Positions 1-5,490 of a stretch of 15,063 nucleotides of DNA are shown here, piece after piece. How positions within the stretch are numbered: the first letter of the stretch is position 1; each line of letters starts with the position of its first letter. Both the position numbers and the translations under genes were made by a program. The stretch is from Prevotellaceae bacterium (lineage in GTDB: Bacteria > Bacteroidota > Bacteroidia > Bacteroidales > Paludibacteraceae), in assembly GCA_020636675.1 (NCBI GenBank), contig JACJXK010000032.1, forward strand, positions 1-15,063, read 5' to 3'. Under the pieces are notes generated by a model that was given only the letters and a program-made list of their open reading frames with translations, was not told the origin of the DNA and made no database searches.

Positions 1-613
1 CAAATATTTTCTTTAAAAGTTGCTGTGCTTTTACTTGTCCTTCAACTTGCGAATATGAAAGAAGTAATGCTAAATGTGAATATGTAAAAATACACACATT
101 TTGTGTTGTAGCTTGTTGATAAATTTGGCTTGAAGAGGTTGGCAGTTGATATATTGGACAAACAACCATTGCATAAGGTTTGCCACGTTTCCAGCCGTGC
201 ATAGCTTGCACTTTAAAGTCTTTTTGATTTTTAGCAGTCCTACTAAGTCTAAATGCCTTTGCGTCTGCAACAAAGCTGTAATCTTTAGCGATAGCCTCAA
301 CATCTGCGGCATCTGCTCTCTCTTTTAATACTAAACTTTTTAGTCCTAATGAAGAATAAGCTAAAGAAAGCAAACAATCTGTATATTTTGAGTAAAGTTT
401 TTCTTCACTTGTGTCGTGTCCATAACTTTCAGGAATATTACCACAAAGACGTAGATGGTCAATCAGAGAAGATATTCCATTTTTTTTGATTTCTGTTTCT
501 AATTCCTTTTCTAATTTGTCGGAGTCATCTCCAAAATTACCACTCAATTTTCGGATTTCTTCAATCCAATATTGTCTGTTTTTTATCGCCTTGTCTGCTA
601 TTATTTTTTTCAT
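1..613 (-). CDS. HindIII-family type II restriction endonuclease (3' end beyond window)
   Basis: Frame open from ATG at 613 to the window edge, giving 204 residues with no stop. Residues 115-135 (VADAKAFRLSRTAKNQKDFK, then V) are nearly identical to the core of R.HindIII as I remember it. The catalytic set lines up as D104, D117-A-K119, against D108, D123, K125 in HindIII, with a two-residue shorter spacing. PTSSSQIYQQ (159-168) matches the HindIII stretch PTTKSQIFKQ. HindIII is a homodimer of about 300 residues cutting A^AGCTT, so about one third of the protein lies off the left edge. The first ~70 residues are diverged and charged. No methyltransferase is visible; it would have to lie left of the window. 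AAGCTT occurs at least at 4229, 5240 and 12731, so an active enzyme of this specificity would need host protection. Family assignment is firm; specificity is inferred. Confidence 0.9.
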   Translation of the reverse strand, partial: MKKIIADKAIKNRQYWIEEIRKLSGNFGDDSDKLEKELETEIKKNGISSLIDHLRLCGNIPESYGHDTSEEKLYSKYTDCLLSLAYSSLGLKSLVLKERADAADVEAIAKDYSFVADAKAFRLSRTAKNQKDFKVQAMHGWKRGKPYAMVVCPIYQLPTSSSQIYQQATTQNVCIFTYSHLALLLSYSQVEGQVKAQQLLKKIF

Positions 614-633
614 CAAAATGTCCTATTTTTTTT

Positions 634-642
634 GCAAAGGTA
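634..642 (-). promoter_or_regulatory. Probable -7 box of the restriction endonuclease gene
   Basis: On the minus strand the sequence reads TACCTTTGC, a perfect match to the Bacteroidetes -7 element TAnnTTTG. It lies 21 nt before the ATG at 613, which leaves only a very short leader. No clear TTTG -33 element is visible at the expected distance. Confidence 0.55.
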
Positions 643-732
643 ATTAAAATCCTTCTATCATTATTTTTTAGTTTTTAAAATTTACTAACGAACTTGCAGT
701 CTGTCTGTTTCTTAGTATTGCACCCAACTCCC

Positions 733-758
733 AAATATACGCCATATGGCGTATATTT
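733..758. repeat. Perfect 26-bp palindrome
   Basis: The half-site AAATATACGCCAT is followed directly by its exact reverse complement, with no loop and an NdeI-type CATATG at the centre (745/746). It sits between the 3' end of the recombinase (860) and the start of the restriction gene (613), 91 bp upstream of the latter's -7 box. Having no loop and no U-tract, it is a poor terminator and a better candidate for a dimeric protein operator or a recombination site. Function unknown. Confidence 0.85.
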
Positions 759-859
759 CCACCTTACCCCGATTGCGTCTATCCACCCAAAAATAGCATA
801 TATTACGAAACTCAGTTGCGCATATCCTGCCAAATAAGGTAGTATTACGAATGTTTTTT

Positions 860-1420
860 CTAAATGTCCAAATCATCAAAAGGGCTCCTTATTGTGCCAA
901 TCATTTTCTTGGAAACATGAGTATAAATCTCAGTCGTTTTGGAGCTGCTATGCCCCAATATCTCTTGAATATACCTTAAATCTGTCCCTTTTTCCAATAG
1001 GTGAGTGGCAAAACTATGTCGTAATGTATGAACCGTTGTGTGTTTTGTTATACCTGCTTTATGGCAAGCATTTTTCAATATATTTTGAATACTTCTATCT
1101 GAATATAAACCCCCTGATTGCCCTTCAAACAAATATTTTCTAGGCCTATGAGCCTCTAAGTATGTATTCAAAAGAGTATTTATTTTGGGAGAAAGGGGTA
1201 CAAGACGATCTTTTTTCCCTTTAGATTGCCTAATTGTTATGAGGCCACGGGTTCTATCTATGTCATGGAATTTCAAATGAATAGCTTCGCTTATCCGCAG
1301 TCCAGCCGAATATATCAAGGAAAGAATGCATTTATGCTTTATATTCTCAATTTGCCCAAGGATGGCGGCTACCTCTTGCTCGCTTAAAACAGTGGGCAGG
1401 CATTTTTTGGTATCTCCCAA
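860..1420 (-). CDS. Tyrosine recombinase/integrase, catalytic domain only (IntI/Xer-like, 5'-truncated)
   Basis: The open frame of 186 codons (first usable codon TTG at 1420, preceded by an in-frame TAA at 1426-1424) is a complete tyrosine-recombinase catalytic domain. R42 lies in AGLRISEA, K67 in the beta-hairpin RQSKGKKD, H131-x-x-R134 in HTLRHSF, H157 in ILGHSS, and the nucleophile Y166 in EIYTHVS. The tail IRSPFDDLDI resembles the SPLD tail of IntI/Xer-like bacteroidetal integrases. The N-terminal core-binding domain (~100-180 residues in relatives) is missing. In another frame directly upstream, 1489-1409 reads AELKIWEIPK, like the inter-domain linker that precedes LPTVLSEQEV in this family; restoring one A in the A6 run at 1403-1408 would join the two frames. 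It is therefore probably a decayed gene, although all catalytic residues remain. CRISPR repeat 1 (1490-1536) lies immediately upstream and could supply a promoter. Confidence 0.8.
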   Translation of the reverse strand: MGDTKKCLPTVLSEQEVAAILGQIENIKHKCILSLIYSAGLRISEAIHLKFHDIDRTRGLITIRQSKGKKDRLVPLSPKINTLLNTYLEAHRPRKYLFEGQSGGLYSDRSIQNILKNACHKAGITKHTTVHTLRHSFATHLLEKGTDLRYIQEILGHSSSKTTEIYTHVSKKMIGTIRSPFDDLDI

Positions 1421-1429
1421 ATTTTAAGC

Positions 1430-1453
1430 TCCGCCAAGTACCTTCGTTGCGGA
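1430..1453. repeat. Short inverted repeat at the array/recombinase junction
   Basis: TCCGC (1430-1434) pairs with GCGGA (1449-1453). Within the 14-nt interval AAG (1436-1438) can pair with CTT (1442-1444). It lies between the last CRISPR repeat and the recombinase frame. Stability is modest and no function can be assigned. Confidence 0.35.
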
Positions 1454-1489
1454 AAACTCCGTATCACATCTACAACCGATTGATTATAG

Positions 1490-1690
1490 ATTGTTGCTGA
1501 TATGTCAAAGATACTATTCTGAAAGCAATTCACAACTCTATGTCGAAGTCGCCTGATCGTTCCGGGATTGTTGCTGATATGTCAAAGATACTATTCTGAA
1601 AGCAATTCACAACTTCTTTTCGCACATGAGTGCTAAAGTTATTATTGTTGCTGATATGTCAAAGATACTATTCTGAAAGCAATTCACAAC
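1490..1690 (-). CRISPR. Short type II-C-like CRISPR array: three 47-bp repeats, two 30-bp spacers
   Basis: Repeats at 1490-1536, 1567-1613 and 1644-1690 are identical over 47 bp; spacers are 1537-1566 and 1614-1643, 30 bp each. Read on the minus strand the repeat begins GTTGTGAATTGCTTTCA and ends ATATCAGCAACAAT. Length and sequence are close to type II-C repeats of Bacteroides (recalled B. fragilis repeat: GTTGTGATTTGCTTTCAAAT, then TAGTATCTTTG), which also fixes crRNA orientation as minus. Positions 1460-1489 could be a terminal spacer, but no repeat follows. No cas9, cas1 or cas2 and no anti-repeat/tracrRNA are found in the window, so the array is an orphan or remnant unless effectors lie elsewhere. 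The two spacers match nothing obvious within the window. Confidence 0.9.
1506..1535 (-). promoter_or_regulatory. Promoter embedded in the CRISPR repeat (shown for repeat 1)
   Basis: Within the repeat, minus orientation, TTG (repeat positions 2-4) is followed after exactly 19 nt by TATCTTTG (positions 24-31). This matches the Bacteroidetes promoter TTTG-N19-21-TAnnTTTG. Transcription would begin near repeat positions 35-37, so the RNA would hold about 11 nt of repeat, then the spacer, then the next repeat. The same element is in the other copies at 1567-1613, 1644-1690 and 1973-2019. From repeat 1 the transcript would run straight into the recombinase remnant. Inferred from motif only. Confidence 0.5.
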
Positions 1691-1723
1691 TAACAGGCAA
1701 GGAGAATGAAATCATCGACTTCT

Positions 1724-1758
1724 AAAAAATCAACGCCTGACTGTAAAACAATCAGGCG
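1724..1758 (-). terminator. Intrinsic terminator
   Basis: CGCCTGA (minus, 1758-1752) pairs with TCAGGCG (1740-1734); after an internal mismatch, TGT/ACA extends the stem around a TTT loop. TTGATTTTTT follows on the minus strand (A6 at 1724-1729 on the plus strand). It could end the predicted small RNA or any transcript started in repeat 4. Confidence 0.65.
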
Positions 1759-1816
1759 AGGCTGACAGAAGCCGCCCGAAGCGTAACATCCGTCCTTCCA
1801 ATATTGCTATTGGAAT
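1724..1816 (-). ncRNA. Candidate small RNA with GNRA-capped hairpin and intrinsic terminator
   Basis: A minus-strand unit begins just downstream of a TATCTTTGC box (1829-1821) and ends in a terminator (1758-1724). The 5' end is a perfect 8-bp hairpin, TTCCAATA (1815-1808)-GCAA-TATTGGAA (1803-1796), closed by a GNRA tetraloop. It is followed by a CGC-TTCGG-GCG mini-stem near 1782-1772, a GGCT/AGCC stem near 1773-1760, and the terminator hairpin with a TTGATTTTTT tail. Predicted length is about 90-95 nt. No plausible minus-strand ORF is visible. It is divergent from the SEC-C ORF and lies between CRISPR repeats 3 and 4. It has no extended complementarity to the repeat, so it is not an obvious tracrRNA. 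Prediction from structure and signals only. Confidence 0.45.
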
Positions 1817-1821
1817 CGCTG

Positions 1822-1829
1822 CAAAGATA
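1822..1829 (-). promoter_or_regulatory. -7 box upstream of the candidate small RNA
   Basis: The minus strand reads TATCTTTG followed by C, a perfect TAnnTTTG element, 6 nt before the first hairpin. The -33 region is weak (GTTGTTG lies closer than usual). Confidence 0.5.
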
Positions 1830-1856
1830 CAACAACTTTTTAAATAGTATATCATC

Positions 1857-2168
1857 ATGAAAGAAAAAAGAAAAGTATTGCTCTGCTCACCTGAAGCAGG
1901 CTACAACCTGAAAGCCCAAAAAGTCGGCAGGAACCAACTTTGTCCATGCGGCAGCGGCAAGAAAGCCAAGAAATTGTTGCTGATATGTCAAAGATACTAT
2001 TCTGAAAGCAATTCACAACAGATGCCAAAGTCGGTAAGGTTTAATGCCAAAGACCCCAATCGTTCAGAGGTGATGGATAAGAAATCCAATGGGCAGAACC
2101 GGAAGGTTTGCGTTTTTTTGCTTTACGTTCCTTTTCCTGTTGCATCATCTTGTCAAGGTCTTTGCTAG
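1857..2168 (+). pseudogene. Small SEC-C-motif ORF interrupted by a CRISPR repeat
   Basis: The ORF starts MKEKRKVLLC and carries VGRNQLCPCGSGKKAKK (residues 23-39), the first half of a SEC-C zinc-binding motif (CPC followed by a C/H pair, as at the SecA C-terminus). The second cysteine/histidine pair expected right after AKK is absent: residues 40 onward are encoded by the 47-bp CRISPR repeat at 1973-2019 (LLICQRYYSESNSQ). The remainder to 2168 is read in a shifted frame and runs antisense to another gene, so it is unlikely to be natural. Removing exactly the 47 bp joins AAGAA to AGATGCC and gives GKKAKKDAKVGKV with a stop at 2042-2044, i.e. about 46 residues. Either the repeat inserted into this gene, or the gene was cut off at a recombination point. 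The start is plausible; function unknown. Confidence 0.55.
1973..2019 (-). repeat. Solitary fourth copy of the CRISPR repeat
   Basis: All 47 bp are identical to repeats 1-3, in the same orientation, 282 bp from repeat 3. The flanks are gene sequence rather than an obvious spacer: SEC-C codons to the left, and AGATGCC (the start of a convergent gene end) to the right. No target-site duplication is evident. It carries the same internal TTG-N19-TATCTTTG promoter, pointing antisense through the SEC-C ORF. Confidence 0.92.
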
Positions 2169-2274
2169 TCATTTTACCACTTAATAGACGACCGCCTACA
2201 TACACAAACGCTATAACAAAAGCAAGAACTCCAGCTCCTATAACAGCAAGCGCTATGATTAAAATGTTTTCCAT
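2041..2274 (-). CDS. Small single-pass membrane protein, function unknown
   Basis: 77 residues starting MENILIIALAVIGAG (ATG at 2274). Residues 4-27 form one hydrophobic segment; this is followed by GGRLLSGKMTSKDLDKMMQQ and a strongly basic stretch (KERKAKKRK, about 53-61), giving an N-out/C-in type topology with a charged cytoplasmic tail. An in-frame upstream extension to 2310 is possible, but MENIL gives the natural membrane-protein start. The last ~15 residues (WISYPSPLNDWGLWH) look unlike the rest and may be read-through. Its TAA (2043-2041) overlaps the stop that the convergent SEC-C ORF would have without the repeat. I do not recognise the family. Confidence 0.6.
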   Translation of the reverse strand: MENILIIALAVIGAGVLAFVIAFVYVGGRLLSGKMTSKDLDKMMQQEKERKAKKRKPSGSAHWISYPSPLNDWGLWH

Positions 2275-2303
2275 ACAACAAGTGTAATAAAAAGAAACGG
2301 AAG

Positions 2304-2441
2304 ATGACAAATAATATATTAGATTTTACAGTCCATTTGAGCGGTGCCGCTTACGCTGGAATTGCTCAAATAGACAAGTCATCGAACAGTGTAAATGCGA
2401 CTCCCAACAAAACAGAAAAGTTAGTAACAGTAAAAAAATAA
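2304..2441 (+). CDS. Possible 45-residue small protein
   Basis: The ATG at 2304 follows a purine-rich stretch (AAAAAGAAACGGAAG) and opens a frame MTNNILDFTVHLSGAAYAGI ending KLVTVKK at a TAA (2439-2441). An AT-rich hairpin with a T-run starts 13 nt after the stop. It is divergent from the small membrane protein by about 30 bp. No membrane segment or known motif is seen. Start context, length and terminator position make it plausible, but it has no recognised homology. Confidence 0.35.
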   Translation: MTNNILDFTVHLSGAAYAGIAQIDKSSNSVNATPNKTEKLVTVKK

Positions 2442-2453
2442 CTTCCGCAGATT

Positions 2454-2475
2454 AAAATCATCTGTTGATTTTTTT
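2454..2475 (+). terminator. Possible AT-rich terminator
   Basis: AAAATCA (2454-2460), loop TCTGT, TGATTTT (2466-2472), then a T-run to 2475. The stem is 7 bp but mostly A-T, so it is weak. It sits directly behind the 45-residue ORF. Confidence 0.45.
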
Positions 2476-2756
2476 GCAACCCTCATAAACTTCTCACATT
2501 ATGTCATCTTTTAAAATGTCAGATAGCGGACAAGGGAATGCGGCGTACGAGGGTTCGAACACATTCTCATCAACCGTTTCCTCATTTTTTGACGATTACT
2601 TACTATTTGCAAGTTGAATTGCCAAAAACGAAGAGACACTCCGTCCCTTCGATGGAAGCGAGGTCTTCTTTCTTCCGGATCCGTCTAATAGTGATGTATC
2701 CATTTTCTCGGCAAGCAGGTCGTAGTACTGCATTCGTTCCCGATTTCTCTATTCCG
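2476..2756. other. Intergenic stretch with no convincing gene
   Basis: Apart from the mutS terminator at 2624-2651 I see no supported gene. A minus-strand frame at 2733-2596 (45 codons, starting MQYYDLLAEK) runs through that terminator hairpin and is probably not a gene. GGGTTCGAAC near 2551-2560 resembles a tRNA T-loop, but its flanks do not pair. Confidence 0.5.
2624..2651 (-). terminator. mutS terminator
   Basis: Minus strand: CGAAGGGAC (2651-2643), loop GGAGT, GTCTCTTCG (2637-2629), then TTTTT (2628-2624). The stem is 9 bp with one G-U pair and has the U-tract in the correct place, 106 nt after the mutS stop. Confidence 0.85.
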
Positions 2757-5369
2757 TCAGCTTTTACCCGTAACTATCTTTTTGATGTCGTTCAGTTTGT
2801 TCAGCGCCTCGATAGGCGTCAGATTATTGACATCCAGATTTATAAATTCATCCCGTATCTGAGAGAGGACAGGGTCGTCCAGCTGGAATATACTCAATTG
2901 ATATCCTTCATGATGCTCCGCCATCTCCTTTACCGGTTTCGTCAGGCCTGAGTCACGGCTCTCCGCCTCCAACTGATGGAGAATCTCATTGGCACGGTTG
3001 ACCACACTCTGCGGCAGACCGGCCAACTTAGCCACATGAATACCGAAACTATGCTCACTTCCACCCTTCGATAGCTTACGCAGGAAGATGACCTTTCCGT
3101 CAACCTCCTTCACCGAGACATTATAATTCCGTATCCGATGGAAAGTCTTCTCCATCTCGTTCAATTCATGATAGTGAGTGGCAAACAGCGTTTTCGCCTT
3201 CGCCTTGGGATGTTCATGTATGTACTCCACGATAGCCCACGCAATAGAAATGCCATCGTAGGTGCTGGTGCCTCGTCCTAACTCGTCAAAGAGCACCAAG
3301 CTACGCTGAGAGAGGTTGTTGATGATACTGGCCGCCTCATTCATCTCCACCATAAAGGTAGACTCGCCCATGGAGATATTGTCAGAAGCCCCCACACGGG
3401 TAAATATCTTATCCACCACACCGATACTGGCAGAATCTGCCGGCACGAAACAACCTATCTGGGCCATCAGCACAATCAGAGCCGTCTGTCGCAACAACGC
3501 CGACTTACCTGCCATATTCGGTCCGGTAATCATCATGATCTGCTGCGAGTTACTATCGAGCATCAGATCATTGGCGATATACTTCTCACCCACAGGCAAC
3601 TGCTTCTCAATAACAGGATGCCTACCCTGGTGAATGTCTATCACATCACTATCATTCACATCGGCACGGACATAATTGTTTTCTTCCGAGATTTTTGCGA
3701 ATGAGAGCAGGCAGTCGACCTGCGCCAAAAGGTTCGAGTTGACCTGTATGGCCGGGATATATTCCGCAAGCTCAAGCACGAGGTCGTTATATAGTTTAGT
3801 TTCCAACGAGAGAATCTTATCTTCCGCACCCAATATCTTCTCCTCATACTCCTTCAGTTCCTGGGTTATATAACGTTCGGCATTGGCAAGCGTCTGCTTT
3901 CTAATCCAATCGGAAGGCACCTTATCCTTGTGCGTATTGCGCACCTCTATGTAATAGCCAAATACATTGTTGTAGCTAATCTTCAGAGTAGGAATGCCCG
4001 TGGCATCAGACTCCCTCTGTTGAATTTTAAGCAGATAATCCTTTCCGGAATAGGACATCTGCCTCAGCTCGTCCAGCTCCGCATTGACTCCCCCGGCAAT
4101 CACGCCCCCCCGGTTCACCAAGTTAGGCGGATCATTGACTATGTTTTTCTCTATCTTCTCTCGAATGTTAGGACAAGGATTCAACTGCTCGCCAATCCGT
4201 TTCAACCCCGAATTGTCGCTTGCCAGACAAGCTTCCTTTATCGGCAGGATAGAAGAGAGGGACACCTTAAGTTGCACCACTTCACGAGGAGTGACACGCC
4301 CCACCGCCACCTTGGAGATGATTCGCTCCAGATCTCCGATAGTAGAGAGATGTTCATTCAGAGAATCTTTCAAGTCAAGGTCGCGGAAGAAAGAGTCTAC
4401 AATGTCCAACCGTTCGTTGATAGGTTTCACATCCTTCAACGGGAAAGCGATCCAACGCTTGAGAAGACGGGCACCCATCGGAGTGATGGTCTTGTCCAAT
4501 ATATCGGCCAAGGTGCGCCCTCCCTCATGTATCGTTCCATAAAGCTCCAGATTACGAATTGTGAATTTGTCCAGCCAGACATACCTATCTTCCTCTATTC
4601 TAGAAAGATGGGTAATGTGGCCTATCTGAAAATGCTGGGTAATGTCCATGTAATGGAGAATAGCTCCGGAGGCAATGACTCCCAACTCAAGATTCTGTAC
4701 ACCAAACCCCTTCAGATTCTTAGTCTGAAAATGTTTAAGCAGCCGGTCGGTGGCAGACTCGGAGGTAAAAACCCAGTCGTCCAACTCAAAAGTATAATAT
4801 TTAGTTCCGAAATGTTCCTCAAACTGAGCGCGTTTGCTCCGTTCGAAGAGGACCTCTTTCGGCGACATACTATTCAATAATTTATCAACATAGTCGAATG
4901 TACCCTCTGCCGTAAGGAACTCACCCGTTGAGATGTCAAGGAAGGCGACACCCGCACTTTTTTTGGAGAGATGCACGGCTGCCAAAAAATTATTTTCCTT
5001 ATAGTTAAGCACATTGTCGTTGATGGAAACACCGGGAGTAACCAACTCGGTGATTCCCCTTTTGACCAAGGTCTTAGTCATCTTTGGATCTTCCAACTGG
5101 TCACAGATAGCCACCCGCTGTCCAGCACGCACCAATTTAGGCAGATAAGTATCGAGGGCATGATGAGGGAAACCCGCCAACTCTACCGACTGAGCCGAAC
5201 CATTAGCCCTGCGTGTCAAAGTGATTCCCAATATTTCGGAAGCTTTTATCGCATCGTCCGAGAATGTCTCATAAAAATCGCCCACACGAAAAAGGAGAAC
5301 CGCATCAGGATGCTTTCCCTTCATCTCGTAATACTGTTTCATCAACGGAGTCTCAACAACTTTTGCCAT
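2757..5369 (-). CDS. mutS: DNA mismatch repair ATPase MutS
   Basis: 870 residues from MAKVVETPLMKQYYEMK (ATG at 5369). An 18-residue upstream extension to 5423 is in frame but hydrophobic and unlike MutS N-termini, so it was rejected. Domain I carries the mismatch-wedging F-x-E (GDFYETF, F32 and E34). The ATPase has Walker A GPNMAGKS (616-623), Walker B LVLFDELGRG (D695, E696) and the conserved GTSTYDG, then FATHYHEL and the dimerisation tail. The length is typical of MutS1 rather than MutS2 (no Smr domain). MutS homodimers bind base mismatches and small loops and pass the signal to MutL. The gene lies 121 nt behind the response regulator on the same strand and has its own strong terminator. 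Confidence 0.98.
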   Translation of the reverse strand: MAKVVETPLMKQYYEMKGKHPDAVLLFRVGDFYETFSDDAIKASEILGITLTRRANGSAQSVELAGFPHHALDTYLPKLVRAGQRVAICDQLEDPKMTKTLVKRGITELVTPGVSINDNVLNYKENNFLAAVHLSKKSAGVAFLDISTGEFLTAEGTFDYVDKLLNSMSPKEVLFERSKRAQFEEHFGTKYYTFELDDWVFTSESATDRLLKHFQTKNLKGFGVQNLELGVIASGAILHYMDITQHFQIGHITHLSRIEEDRYVWLDKFTIRNLELYGTIHEGGRTLADILDKTITPMGARLLKRWIAFPLKDVKPINERLDIVDSFFRDLDLKDSLNEHLSTIGDLERIISKVAVGRVTPREVVQLKVSLSSILPIKEACLASDNSGLKRIGEQLNPCPNIREKIEKNIVNDPPNLVNRGGVIAGGVNAELDELRQMSYSGKDYLLKIQQRESDATGIPTLKISYNNVFGYYIEVRNTHKDKVPSDWIRKQTLANAERYITQELKEYEEKILGAEDKILSLETKLYNDLVLELAEYIPAIQVNSNLLAQVDCLLSFAKISEENNYVRADVNDSDVIDIHQGRHPVIEKQLPVGEKYIANDLMLDSNSQQIMMITGPNMAGKSALLRQTALIVLMAQIGCFVPADSASIGVVDKIFTRVGASDNISMGESTFMVEMNEAASIINNLSQRSLVLFDELGRGTSTYDGISIAWAIVEYIHEHPKAKAKTLFATHYHELNEMEKTFHRIRNYNVSVKEVDGKVIFLRKLSKGGSEHSFGIHVAKLAGLPQSVVNRANEILHQLEAESRDSGLTKPVKEMAEHHEGYQLSIFQLDDPVLSQIRDEFINLDVNNLTPIEALNKLNDIKKIVTGKS

Positions 5370-5421
5370 CTCTTTTATTTTAAAATTCAATAAACAGCAA
5401 AGCAAAAAAAGCAGATTACAC

Positions 5422-5477
5422 AAAAACCACAGGCTCGTTCACCCTTCAAAAACGCACGAAGGAGCGGCAAGTCTGTG
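5422..5477 (-). terminator. Possible weak terminator or processing hairpin before mutS
   Basis: Minus strand: CACAG (5477-5473) pairs with CTGTG (5432-5428), enclosing CCTTC/GAAGG, with TTTTT at 5426-5422. The stem is broken by large unpaired stretches. It may partly separate mutS from the upstream operon. Confidence 0.3.
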
Positions 5478-5490
5478 ATATCGTAACTCC

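Noticed and set aside
70..312. 80-codon minus frame inside the restriction gene
   Set aside because: Out of frame with the HindIII-family protein, which is the real product there.
1490..1690. Repeats as part of the recombinase coding sequence
   Set aside because: The frame is open through repeat 1, but exact 77-bp periodicity and match to type II-C repeats make CRISPR the better explanation; the open frame is noted only as a curiosity.
1724..1829. tracrRNA for the array
   Set aside because: Only about 6 nt (AGCAAT) match the expected anti-repeat and they lie in a hairpin loop; a real anti-repeat should match over 15 nt or more.
2545..2575. tRNA-like T-loop GGGTTCGAAC
   Set aside because: Flanking bases do not form a T-stem on either strand and no acceptor or anticodon arm is found.
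2596..2733. 45-codon minus-strand ORF just after mutS (MQYYDLLAEK...)
   Set aside because: It runs through the strong mutS terminator hairpin and has no recognisable motif.
3930..4880. Long plus-strand frame of 316 codons opposite mutS
   Set aside because: Antisense shadow of a clear mutS; composition and content show no protein family.
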